64,000 nt of DNA from CALBPI01 sp038524795 (GTDB taxonomy: Bacteria > Pseudomonadota > Gammaproteobacteria > Steroidobacterales > Woeseiaceae). The translations under genes were made by a program, and so were the position numbers. The stretch's first letter is position 1. The number at the start of each line of letters is the position of its first letter. The notes under the pieces are model-generated. The model was not told the origin of the DNA. It searched no databases and saw nothing but the letters and a program-made list of their open reading frames with translations. The stretch spans positions 248,001 to 312,000 of the forward strand of contig JBCBIJ010000003.1 in NCBI GenBank assembly GCA_038524795.1, given 5' to 3'. Positions 36,505 through 46,693 of this stretch are shown piece by piece.

Positions 36505-37077
36505 ATGAGCCAAGAACCGAAAGCACCTGTCGACGCGGCCCCGGACAACGCCAGCATGCCGCCCTTGCTGCCGTTCAACCTGCACGGCTGGATCGAACGC
36601 CACCGACACCTGCTGCAGCCACCGGTCTGCAACCAGCAAGTCTTCGAGGATGGTGAATTCATCATCATGATTGTGGGTGGGCCGAATTCGCGTGACGACT
36701 ACCACTACGACGAAGGCGAAGAGTTTTTCTTCCAGCTCGAAGGCGACATGTTGCTGCGCACCATCCAGGATGGCCGCCGCATCGACATCACGATCGCCGA
36801 AGGCGACATCCTGTTGTTGCCGCCGCGCGTACCGCATTCACCGCAACGTTTTGCCGACACGGTCGGGCTGGTCGTGGAGCGCAAGCGCCGCGAGGGCGAA
36901 CTCGATGGCTTTCATTGGTACTGCGACGCCTGTGATCACTTGTTGTACGAGGAATACCTGCACGTCACCGATATCGTGGCGCAGCTGCCGCCTGTCTTCG
37001 ACCGGTTTTACGACAGTGAGGCCAAGCGCACCTGCGACAACTGCGGTGCCGTGAAGCCACCCCGCGATGGCGACTGA
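36505..37077 (+). CDS. nbaC: 3-hydroxyanthranilate 3,4-dioxygenase
   Basis: 190 residues, a cupin that opens 3-hydroxyanthranilate to aminocarboxymuconate semialdehyde, the precursor of quinolinate. The Fe ligands are in the DDYHYDEGEEFFFQ segment (His and Glu) and PPRVPHSPQR (His). The bacterial C-terminal rubredoxin-like pair is present: CDACDHLL and CDNCGAV. It is the first of four overlapping genes of the pathway, although it acts last among them. It overlaps the next gene by eleven bases. Confidence 0.95.
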   Translation: MSQEPKAPVDAAPDNASMPPLLPFNLHGWIERHRHLLQPPVCNQQVFEDGEFIIMIVGGPNSRDDYHYDEGEEFFFQLEGDMLLRTIQDGRRIDITIAEGDILLLPPRVPHSPQRFADTVGLVVERKRREGELDGFHWYCDACDHLLYEEYLHVTDIVAQLPPVFDRFYDSEAKRTCDNCGAVKPPRDGD

Positions 37078-37855
37078 CCTCATGCACGGCGAGGGCCGCT
37101 CGATCGCCCGCCGCCTCGACTTCGACGGCGCGCAGTCGAATTATTTTGGCGTCACACCGGCGCGCGGCGCGCCACTGACGGCTGGGGCGTTTGTCGGCGA
37201 TGTCGCCGGTGGCGGCAGCTGCAACGCGCAGGTGCTGCAACTGGCGCCGCACTGCCACGGCACCCACACGGAGGGCGTTGGACACGTCACAGCCGCACGC
37301 CACGATGTCCTCGACGTAATCCCGAGCCGCCGCCTCAGCGCGCTACTGATCACGCTGCCCGAGCGCCGCGCAGCCGATACGACGGACGCGCTGCCGCCGG
37401 TGACCACACCTCAAGACCGCGTCCTCGTAGCGTCGGATCTGGCGGCGGCCTGGCCGGCCGAGACTACGCCTGACGCGCTAGTCATCAGAACACTGCCCAA
37501 CCCCATGGACAAGGCGCACGCCCGCTACACAGACAGCGACGACTACGCCTATCTGACGATGAGCGCCATGGCACACATCGTCTCACGCGGCGTCTTGCAC
37601 CTGCTTATTGATACACCCTCGCTCGACCGCCTCGATGACGGCGGCCACCTGGCAGTACACCGACTCTACTGGGGCTTGCCACCGGGCAGCACCGACCGCA
37701 GCGAGGCAACCCGCGGCGACGCCACAGTCACAGAAATGATCTATGTGCCCGACGATATCGAAGACGGTCACTACACCCTGGCACTGCAGCCCGCGCCGTT
37801 CACGGGCGACGCCACGCCCAGCAACCCGACTCTGTACCCCCTCGAGGCTTCATGA
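37067..37855 (+). CDS. Cyclase-family hydrolase, probable kynurenine formamidase
   Basis: 262 residues. The metal-binding motif CHGTHTEGVGHV (about 64-75) is the HxGTHxD-type signature of the KynB/cyclase superfamily, with Glu in place of the usual second acidic Asp. KynB removes formate from N-formylkynurenine. At 262 residues it is longer than typical KynB (about 210), so it may be a distinct branch. The position between the dioxygenase and kynureninase genes, overlapping both, supports a formamidase role. Not proven by sequence alone. Confidence 0.78.
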   Translation: MATDLMHGEGRSIARRLDFDGAQSNYFGVTPARGAPLTAGAFVGDVAGGGSCNAQVLQLAPHCHGTHTEGVGHVTAARHDVLDVIPSRRLSALLITLPERRAADTTDALPPVTTPQDRVLVASDLAAAWPAETTPDALVIRTLPNPMDKAHARYTDSDDYAYLTMSAMAHIVSRGVLHLLIDTPSLDRLDDGGHLAVHRLYWGLPPGSTDRSEATRGDATVTEMIYVPDDIEDGHYTLALQPAPFTGDATPSNPTLYPLEAS

Positions 37856-39126
37856 CGACGATGGAACACGACGCGCTAGCCCAGGCCCGGGCACTGGATG
37901 CCGCCGATCCGCTGGCCACATTCCGTGACCGGTTTGCGTGGCCCCGCGGTCGCGACGGCAAGCGCAAGGTCTATCTTTGCGGCAACTCGCTGGGCCTGCA
38001 GCCGTTGGCCGCGGGCGAACGCGTGAATGAAGTGCTCCGCGACTGGGCGACGATGGGTGTCGAGGGTCACTTCCGCGCGGAGCGCCCCTGGGTGCCCTAC
38101 CACGAGGCCGCGGCGCCGCTGCTGGCCGAATTGATCGGCTGCGCCGACGATGAAGTCGTCGCCATGAACACGCTGACGATCAACCTGAACCTGCTCATGC
38201 TGAGCTTCTATCGCCCCACAGAAGCACGGTGGAAGATCCTCATCGAAGCAGACGCATTTCCTTCGGACCGCTACGCGGTGCAGTCGCAGCTCGACTGGCA
38301 CGGCCGCGACGTCGATTCGAGCCTTGTCGAATGGACACGCGGCGACAGCGGCTATGACGTGGACACGTTGCGCACGCTGCTCGACGCCAATCCGGAGATC
38401 GCACTGATTTTGCTGCCCGGGGTGCAGTACCTCACGGGTGACGTGCTCGACATGCCGGCTGTCGCCGTATTGGCCCGTGAGCGCGACATCCCGATCGGAC
38501 TCGATCTGGCTCACGCGATCGGCAACGTGCCGATGCGCGTCAGCGACTGGGGCGTCGATTTCGCGGTGTTCTGCACCTACAAGTACCTGAACGCGGGTCC
38601 AGGCGCCGTAGCAGGCGCCTATGTTGCGCGTCGCCACCACACGAGCGACCTGCCCCGGCTGCACGGCTGGTGGGGCAACGACGCGGCGACGCGGTTCGAG
38701 ATGCGCAACGACTTTGATCCCGCACCCGGCGTTGATGCCTGGCAACAGAGTAACCCGCCGGTACTGGGTCTCGCGCCCGTCGTCGTCGGGCTCGAGCTGT
38801 TCCGCGAGGCCGGTATCGAGCGCCTGCGCGACAAGTCGAAGGCCCTGACGGGCTACCTCGAACAGCGACTCGCGGCACGCTGTGGCGACCGCGTTCGGAT
38901 CGTGACGCCTGCGGCGCCCGAACAGCGCGGCTGCCAGTTGTCGCTGGCCGTCAACGGCAGCACGCAGAGCGGGCGCGGCGTGTTCGAATACCTCGACGCT
39001 CACGACGTCGTCTGTGACTGGCGCGAGCCCAACGTCATTCGCGTCGCACCGGCGCCGCTCTACAACAGTTTCGAAGACTGCTGGCACTTCGTGGAGCGAC
39101 TGCACAAGGGCCTGGAAGCGTCGTGA
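37852..39126 (+). CDS. kynU: Kynureninase
   Basis: 424 residues. This PLP enzyme cleaves kynurenine or 3-hydroxykynurenine to (3-hydroxy)anthranilate and alanine. Family motifs are YLCGNSLGLQP, EGHFRAERPWVPYHE, MNTLTINLNLLMLSFYRP, and the PLP lysine in FCTYKYLNAGPGAVAG. GWWGNDAATRFEM and the C-terminal WREPNVIRVAPAPLYNSF are typical. It overlaps the formamidase gene by four bases and the monooxygenase gene by four bases. Confidence 0.97.
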   Translation: MTTMEHDALAQARALDAADPLATFRDRFAWPRGRDGKRKVYLCGNSLGLQPLAAGERVNEVLRDWATMGVEGHFRAERPWVPYHEAAAPLLAELIGCADDEVVAMNTLTINLNLLMLSFYRPTEARWKILIEADAFPSDRYAVQSQLDWHGRDVDSSLVEWTRGDSGYDVDTLRTLLDANPEIALILLPGVQYLTGDVLDMPAVAVLARERDIPIGLDLAHAIGNVPMRVSDWGVDFAVFCTYKYLNAGPGAVAGAYVARRHHTSDLPRLHGWWGNDAATRFEMRNDFDPAPGVDAWQQSNPPVLGLAPVVVGLELFREAGIERLRDKSKALTGYLEQRLAARCGDRVRIVTPAAPEQRGCQLSLAVNGSTQSGRGVFEYLDAHDVVCDWREPNVIRVAPAPLYNSFEDCWHFVERLHKGLEAS

Positions 39127-40496
39127 TTCGCGAGGGCCGCATCACGATTCTCGGTGCGGGCCTCACGGGCGCTTTGCTTGCCGTATTGCTGGCGCGCCGC
39201 GGGATCGAAGTGACAGTGCTCGAGCGCCAGACCGATCCGCGCAAGGGAACGGTTACGGCCGGCCGCTCGATCAACCTCGCCATGGCCGCGCGCGGTATGC
39301 GCGGCCTTAAGCGTGCTGGCCTCGAGCACGCCATCGACGATCTGCTCTGTCCCATGCCAGGCCGTATGCTGCACCCGATCGCGGGGGGTCTGGAGTTTCA
39401 GCGCTACAGCGGCAACGAAGAAGACATTAACTACTCCGTGAGCCGCGCGGGCCTTAACAACCGACTCATTGATGCTGCCGAACGCGCGGGCGCCACGATT
39501 CGTTTCGGTGCGCGCTGCGAACAATTCGACCCCGCCACAGGCACCCTGCACCTGCTTAACCCGGACGGCAGTGGTGACACCTACCGGGCCGAACGCCTCA
39601 TTGCCGCCGATGGCGCTGGCTCACCCACGCGCCGGGCACTCGCACATCTGCCAGGCTTCGAGGCCAGCGAGCAGCTACTCGGCCACCGCTACCAGGAAAT
39701 CGATATCCCCGCGGCCGCTGATGGCGGCTACGCCATGGACGCCGAGGCGCTGCACATCTGGCCGCGTGGCGGCTACATGCTGATCGCGTTGCCCAACCCG
39801 GGCGGCGACTTCACGGCCACGCTGTTCATGGCCGAAGACGATGCGGCCGGGACACCCTCGTTCTCGCTCTGGGAGACACCTGGCGCGGCCGAGGCCTTTG
39901 TTGCCACGCAATTTCCCGACGTGCCGCCACTTGTGCCCGATCTTGCGAATCAGCTCGACGCCCACCCCCTGGGTATCCTGGGCAACGTGCGCTGCAAGCC
40001 CTGGCACATCGAAGACCGCGTGCTCCTGATTGGTGATGCCGCACACGCGATCGTCCCCTTCCACGGCCAGGGCATGAACGCGGCCTTTGAAGATTGCGTG
40101 GTGCTCGACCGCCTGCTCGATGACCACGACGACTGGGGCCGCGTTTTCCAGGCATTCTCCGACGTGCGACTGGTCGACGCCGATGCCATCGCCACCATGG
40201 CCATGGAAAACTACGTCGAAATGCGCGACACGGTGCGCGACCCGCGCTTCCACCTCAAGAAAACGCTCGCGTTCGCATTGGAGCAACGCGCGCCCGAGCA
40301 CTTCATCCCGCGCTACTCGATGGTCATGTTCCACGCTTACATCAGCTATGCAACGGCACTGGAACGGGGCCGCGTGCAGGCCGCCCTGTTGGAGCGCTGG
40401 ACGGAGTCCGCCGACTCGCTGGACGAGATCGACCTGGACCGCTGCCTTGTCGAGCTTGGTGAGGCGCTGGCACCGATTCCGCGCGCCTCTGTGTAA
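39123..40496 (+). CDS. kmo: Kynurenine 3-monooxygenase
   Basis: 457 residues from GTG 39123, overlapping the kynU stop. The FAD monooxygenase hydroxylates kynurenine at C3. Motifs: FAD fingerprint ITILGAGLTGALLAVLLAR, GRSINLAMAARGMRGLKRAG, MPGRMLHP, and the second FAD motif GDAAHAIVPFHGQGMNAAFED. The C-terminal region ends in a hydrophobic segment as in bacterial KMO. Tryptophan 2,3-dioxygenase, the first step, and quinolinate phosphoribosyltransferase are not in this window. Confidence 0.97.
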   Translation: MIREGRITILGAGLTGALLAVLLARRGIEVTVLERQTDPRKGTVTAGRSINLAMAARGMRGLKRAGLEHAIDDLLCPMPGRMLHPIAGGLEFQRYSGNEEDINYSVSRAGLNNRLIDAAERAGATIRFGARCEQFDPATGTLHLLNPDGSGDTYRAERLIAADGAGSPTRRALAHLPGFEASEQLLGHRYQEIDIPAAADGGYAMDAEALHIWPRGGYMLIALPNPGGDFTATLFMAEDDAAGTPSFSLWETPGAAEAFVATQFPDVPPLVPDLANQLDAHPLGILGNVRCKPWHIEDRVLLIGDAAHAIVPFHGQGMNAAFEDCVVLDRLLDDHDDWGRVFQAFSDVRLVDADAIATMAMENYVEMRDTVRDPRFHLKKTLAFALEQRAPEHFIPRYSMVMFHAYISYATALERGRVQAALLERWTESADSLDEIDLDRCLVELGEALAPIPRASV

Positions 40497-40512
40497 CCTT
40501 TTGGGCGGGGCA

Positions 40513-40548
40513 CCACTATAAGTGGATAAGTGCGCCCAATTCGGGCGC
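40513..40548. repeat. Two short inverted repeats upstream of the exported-protein gene
   Basis: CCACTATAAGTGG (40513-40525) and GCGCCCAATTCGGGCGC (40532-40548) are perfect hairpins with loops of 3 and 5 bases. They lie between the kmo stop and the start of the next gene at 40571. They may end the kynurenine transcript or serve as an operator. There is no T-run after them. Confidence 0.5.
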
Positions 40549-40570
40549 CGCACCACCGAGGAATCGGAAC

Positions 40571-41464
40571 ATGATCAGACACTTAGTTGCACTCACGCTG
40601 GCGCTGTTCACGTTGCCCGCAATGGCGGGGATCGAAGACGCGAATCTACCGCCCGATACGGCCTGGTACTTCCATGTTGACTTCAAAGCCATGCGCAGCA
40701 CCAGCGTTGGCCAGAAACTCTACGGCTGGCTCGACAACGAGGTCTTCGACGACGTCCGCGAAGAGACGGGCTTCAACCCGAACCAGGAACTCGACAGCAT
40801 CTCTGCCTTCAGCGATACCGCGGGTGTGGCCACGATGATCGTGCAGGGTGATGTGAGCCAGGACACACGCGACAAGATTCTCGCGGCCTTGCAGGCGGGT
40901 GGTGACCTGTCAACGGGCAAGGCCAGCGGCTTCGAATACTACGAAGTGCAAAACGTCGATCTCGACGACGCTGAGATTGGTATTCAGAGCGACACGCTGT
41001 TCATGAGTTTTGACCGTCGCAGCGCCATCGTCGTGTCGAGCACGCTCGACGGCATGGAGCGCGGTCTCGAAGCACGTCCCCGCAAGTCGAGTGGCAAGGC
41101 ACTGCTCGTACTCGCCGCCGACAAAAGCCTCATGCAGGCGGGTGTCGACACGATGGCGCTGGGCGACGGCGCCGCTTCCTGGAACTCCGGCTTGCTTCGC
41201 GAAGCCCGAGAGGTCGCGTTCGTCCTTGCCGACACCAACGGGGATGCCGACATTCAGGTGCGTGTGACGGCCGACGATCCGCGCACCACCAACTCGCTGG
41301 CTGCCGTCGTGCGAGGCCTCATCGGCCTGCAGGCACTGTCCGGTGACGTCGACCCCAACGTATCGACGCTGTTGTCGTCTCTGGATATCAGCGCCGACAG
41401 CGCCGGACTGACGCTGGCGCTGCGGGTGTCGCCCGATGTGCTCACGGACATCATCAACGACTGA
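40571..41464 (+). CDS. Exported protein of unknown function
   Basis: 297 residues with a clear signal peptide (RHLVALTLALFTLPAMAG, cleavage after AMA). The mature part is acidic and rich in Asp and Ser, with segments such as WYFHVDFKAMRSTSVGQKLYGWL and TDDP-like TADDPRTTNSLAAVVRGLIG. I recognise no family. It lies twelve bases upstream of an ECF sigma factor gene, so it is probably cotranscribed with it and may be a periplasmic sensor or a target. GGAAC directly before the ATG may be its ribosome site. Confidence 0.75.
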   Translation: MIRHLVALTLALFTLPAMAGIEDANLPPDTAWYFHVDFKAMRSTSVGQKLYGWLDNEVFDDVREETGFNPNQELDSISAFSDTAGVATMIVQGDVSQDTRDKILAALQAGGDLSTGKASGFEYYEVQNVDLDDAEIGIQSDTLFMSFDRRSAIVVSSTLDGMERGLEARPRKSSGKALLVLAADKSLMQAGVDTMALGDGAASWNSGLLREAREVAFVLADTNGDADIQVRVTADDPRTTNSLAAVVRGLIGLQALSGDVDPNVSTLLSSLDISADSAGLTLALRVSPDVLTDIIND

Positions 41465-41476
41465 TTTGATTGCCGC

Positions 41477-41986
41477 ATGCACGACCTTGCAGAGCAGGAC
41501 CTCGTCGAGCGCGCTGCCAACGGCTGTCGCCAGTCGTTTGCCAACCTCGTCGAACACTACCGCGACCGCCTGTTCCGATTCCTGGCCCTGCGCTGTGCCA
41601 ACCGGGAGGACGCTGAAGATGCTGTACAGGAAGCCTTTGTTGCGGCCTGGCGCTATCTGCCCAGCTACGACGCACGCTGGCGGTTTAGCACCTGGCTCTA
41701 CCGCATCGGCCTGCGCAACCTCCCCAAGGCACGGCCAGTGTCCGAGCCGCTGGGTGACCATGAGGCCCCGGGCACTGACGCCCTGGGTGCCGCGGAAATC
41801 GACAACCTCTGGCGGCTTGCGCGTGAACATCTCTCGCCTGACGCCTGCGCAGCACTCTGGCTGCGCTATGGAGAAGACATGAGTATTCGTGACACAGCCC
41901 AAACGTTGTCGCGCAGCGTGCCCTGGGTCAAAGTGTCTTTGCTGCGCAGCCGCCGCCAACTGGCGGCCGTTGCCGACGGAGCGTGA
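41477..41986 (+). CDS. RpoE-like ECF sigma factor
   Basis: 169 residues. Region 2 shows FANLVEHYRDRLFRFLALR and the core-binding helix NREDAEDAVQEAFVAAWRYL, followed by FSTWLYRIGLRN. Region 4 is RYGEDMSIRDTAQTLSRSVPWVKVSLLRSRRQLA. The linker is short. Twelve bases separate it from the exported-protein gene, and it overlaps the next gene, a probable anti-sigma factor. It is unrelated in subfamily to the kinase-linked sigma factor near 25.5 kb. Confidence 0.92.
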   Translation: MHDLAEQDLVERAANGCRQSFANLVEHYRDRLFRFLALRCANREDAEDAVQEAFVAAWRYLPSYDARWRFSTWLYRIGLRNLPKARPVSEPLGDHEAPGTDALGAAEIDNLWRLAREHLSPDACAALWLRYGEDMSIRDTAQTLSRSVPWVKVSLLRSRRQLAAVADGA

Positions 41987-41988
41987 TC

Positions 41989-42429
41989 ATGAACGACAAG
42001 ATCGAACGCAAACTCGCCCGCGACGCCCATGCGTTGCAGTCGCTTACTGTTTCCGAAGACGCCCAAGACGCGCTCGACGCACGACTGGCCGTGACACGGC
42101 AGGCCGCGGCCGAGGCGCCCGAGCCGCCGCGGCCGCTGTGGCAGCCCGCGGCACTCGCAGCGACTGTGTTTCTGAGTGTGATCATCGGGCTCATTATTAC
42201 GAGCGGGTCGCCCGACAGTGATGGCGACACCACGATTGCCGAAACCACGGTGCCCGCGCGCGAAGTTGAAGCCTCACCGGCTACGCAACGCTTCGAGAAA
42301 CTGCCCATTCAGACAGTATCGCAGGCGGTGTCACAAGCGACGCCGCTGGAAGACGAGTGGGTGGCGTTGCGCGACGATCTTGAGCGCGCGAAGGAGAAGA
42401 TCGAGGCTGACTTGCCCGTGCGGTTCTAA
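41989..42429 (+). CDS. Single-pass membrane protein, probable anti-sigma factor
   Basis: 146 residues from ATG 41989; GTG 41983 overlapping the sigma stop is an alternative. The first 50 residues are charged and would lie in the cytoplasm, one membrane helix follows (ALAATVFLSVIIGLIITSG, about 55-73), and about 70 residues remain outside. It has no zinc-binding anti-sigma motif. The order sigma factor then membrane protein with overlap is typical of a sigma/anti-sigma pair. The stop overlaps that of convergent folA by four bases. Confidence 0.7.
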   Translation: MNDKIERKLARDAHALQSLTVSEDAQDALDARLAVTRQAAAEAPEPPRPLWQPAALAATVFLSVIIGLIITSGSPDSDGDTTIAETTVPAREVEASPATQRFEKLPIQTVSQAVSQATPLEDEWVALRDDLERAKEKIEADLPVRF

Positions 42430-42953
42430 CAGTCCGAAGGACCGAGGTCGCGTCCACCGATGCGGCGCCACTCGGTGAATGTGCAATCGGGCTGACCCGA
42501 CTCGCCCGCCAGCGGTTGCGAGCAAGTCAGCTCCCACTCTCGTAGATCAAGGTCAGGGAAGTGCGCATCGCCATCTGCAACTTCAACGTGCACGCGTGTC
42601 AGGTAGACGCGGTCCGCGTGCGGCAAGAACGCCGCGTAGAGTGCCTCGCCACCGACGATCATGATCTCCTCGACATCGCCCGCCGCTTCCAGGGCGCGGT
42701 CGAGGTCGTGTACGACGGTCGCATCGGCGGCCTCAAACGCCGTATCTCGAGTAACCACGATGTTGTGCCGCCCGGGCAAGGCCTTGCCGATCGAATCCCA
42801 GGTGAGCCGACCCATGACAATGGGCTTGCCCATCGTTCGTTTCTTGAAGTAACGCAGGTCCGCGGACAACCGCCACGGCAACGCGTTCTGACGTCCAATC
42901 ACGCCATTGTCGGAGACGGCGACGATCATCGACAGCAGCGGCCCCGCGTTCAC
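42426..42953 (-). CDS. folA: Dihydrofolate reductase
   Basis: 175 residues. It reduces dihydrofolate, the by-product of the thymidylate synthase encoded just upstream. Motifs are IVAVSDNGVIGRQNALPWRL (with the catalytic acidic residue replaced by the Asp of SADLRYFK), MGRLTWDSIGKALPGR and IMIVGGEALYAAFLP. The ATG nine codons in (MIVAVSDNG) is an equally likely start. It overlaps thyA by four bases. Confidence 0.95.
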   Translation of the reverse strand: MNAGPLLSMIVAVSDNGVIGRQNALPWRLSADLRYFKKRTMGKPIVMGRLTWDSIGKALPGRHNIVVTRDTAFEAADATVVHDLDRALEAAGDVEEIMIVGGEALYAAFLPHADRVYLTRVHVEVADGDAHFPDLDLREWELTCSQPLAGESGQPDCTFTEWRRIGGRDLGPSDC

Positions 42954-43744
42954 ACCGAGACCGCCGCGCGAATCAGGGGGTGCGGGTCGTAGCCCGGGAA
43001 CGCGAAATCGTCGATCTGGTAGTCGTAGAGCGACTCGGGTTTACGCAGGAACTCGAGCTGAGGCAAAGGCCGTGGTTCACGCGTCAGTTGCAAGTCCGTT
43101 TGCTCGAGGTGGTTGAGGTAGAGGTGGCAGTCGCCGCCCGTCCAGATGAACTCCGCCGGCTCGAGCCCGACCTCGCGCGCAATCATGTGCGTCAACAAAG
43201 CGTAGGACGCGATGTTGAACGGGACCCCCAGAAAGATGTCCGCACTGCGCTGGTAGAGCTGGCACGACAGCGCACCGTCGGCGACGTAGAACTGAAACAG
43301 GCAATGACAGGGCATTAGCGCCATGTTGTCGAGTTCCGACACATTCCAGGCCGACACGAGAATGCGTCGCGAATCAGGATTCTCGCGCAGCTGCTGCAAC
43401 ACCGTTTCGATCTGATCGATGTGACGGCCATCGGGCGTCGGCCAGTTTCGCCACTGCACGCCGTAGACGGGTCCGAGATCGCCGTTCTCATCGGCCCACT
43501 CGTTCCAGATCGACACGCCGTTTTCCTGCAGCCAGCGCACATTGCTGTCGCCGCTCAAAAACCAGAGCAGCTCGCCGATGATCGACTTAAGGTGCAGCTT
43601 CTTGGTGGTCACCAGCGGAAACCCCTCGCGGAGGTCAAAGCGCATTTGGTGACCGAACACGCTGAGCGTGCCCGTACCCGTGCGGTCCTCCTTGCGCGCG
43701 CCGTGCTCGCGCACGCGGCGCATCAGGTCAAGGTATTGCTGCAT
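42950..43744 (-). CDS. thyA: Thymidylate synthase ThyA
   Basis: 264 residues, the E. coli length. It methylates dUMP using 5,10-methylene-THF. The catalytic Cys is in LMPCHCLFQFYV, with DRTGTGTLSVFGHQMRFDLR at the N-terminus, LWFLSGDSNVRWLQENGVSIW, and GDCHLYLNHLEQTDLQL near the end. It is coupled by overlap to folA, which regenerates its cofactor. lgt lies ten bases upstream, the usual lgt-thyA-folA order. Confidence 0.98.
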   Translation of the reverse strand: MQQYLDLMRRVREHGARKEDRTGTGTLSVFGHQMRFDLREGFPLVTTKKLHLKSIIGELLWFLSGDSNVRWLQENGVSIWNEWADENGDLGPVYGVQWRNWPTPDGRHIDQIETVLQQLRENPDSRRILVSAWNVSELDNMALMPCHCLFQFYVADGALSCQLYQRSADIFLGVPFNIASYALLTHMIAREVGLEPAEFIWTGGDCHLYLNHLEQTDLQLTREPRPLPQLEFLRKPESLYDYQIDDFAFPGYDPHPLIRAAVSV

Positions 43745-43754
43745 GCAGTGGGTC

Positions 43755-44549
43755 CTAGCGAGTGATGCCGGCGCTGGGCGCGGGCTGGCGCGTGGCGCGC
43801 AGGAACAGGAATAGACCGAACAGGATCATCGGCGCACTCAGCACCTGGCCCATCGTCAGCCAGTCAAAGGCGAGATAGCCGTACTGCTCGTCGGGGACGC
43901 GGACGAACTCCACGAGTGACCGGAACAGACCGTAGAAGAACAAGAACAGACCAGAGGTGGCGCCGACGGCGCGCGGACGCGCCGTATAGGTGTAGAGGAT
44001 CAGGAACAGGACCACGCCCTCGAGTGCGGCCTCGTAGAGCATCGAGGGATGCAGTACCTCGTCACCCACGAGGAAGCCCCAGAGTGCCTCGGTCGGTTTA
44101 CCCCAGAGTTCACCATTGATGAAGTTGCCGATACGACCGCAAAGCAGCCCCAGCGGTGTGAACACGGCGACAAAATCCGTGATCTGAAAAAAGGTCTTGC
44201 CATTGCGGCGTGCGAACCACCACATGGCTACCAGCACGCCCAGCAGGCCGCCGTGAAATGACATACCGCCTTCCCAGAAGCGGTAGATGTAGTGCCAGTC
44301 CTGGGCCACCTGGGCCCACCCGTAGAACAACAGATAGCCGACGCGACCGCCAACGATCACACCCAGCGCACCAAAGAAGATGAGGTCTTCGACTTGAGCG
44401 GGCGTGACGGGCGTGTCTTCGCGTTTGGCGCGGTGCCTGCCCACGATGTAGGACAGCACGAACCCGACCAGGTAGGTCAGTCCGTACCAATGCACTTTGA
44501 CCGGGCCCAGAGAGAACGCGACCCGGCTAATTTCAGGGTAGACCAGCAC
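43755..44549 (-). CDS. lgt: Prolipoprotein diacylglyceryl transferase
   Basis: 264 residues with seven membrane helices. Lgt attaches diacylglycerol to the lipobox Cys of prolipoproteins such as RlpA in this window. Signatures are VHWYGLTYLVGFVLSY, GGMSFHGGLLGVLVA, and the phosphatidylglycerol-binding GLLCGRIGNFINGELWG. GLFRSLVEFVRVPDEQYG follows near the C-terminus. It heads lgt-thyA-folA. Confidence 0.97.
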   Translation of the reverse strand: MLVYPEISRVAFSLGPVKVHWYGLTYLVGFVLSYIVGRHRAKREDTPVTPAQVEDLIFFGALGVIVGGRVGYLLFYGWAQVAQDWHYIYRFWEGGMSFHGGLLGVLVAMWWFARRNGKTFFQITDFVAVFTPLGLLCGRIGNFINGELWGKPTEALWGFLVGDEVLHPSMLYEAALEGVVLFLILYTYTARPRAVGATSGLFLFFYGLFRSLVEFVRVPDEQYGYLAFDWLTMGQVLSAPMILFGLFLFLRATRQPAPSAGITR

Positions 44550-44632
44550 GGCCGAAGTGTATCACCGGTCTGGCGCGGGGCGCGTACGCCGATGCGCTAT
44601 AGTGACGCCCCGATCTCGCGCGACCTGCGATC

Positions 44633-46687
<2,055 letters not shown>

Positions 46688-46693
46688 ATTGCG

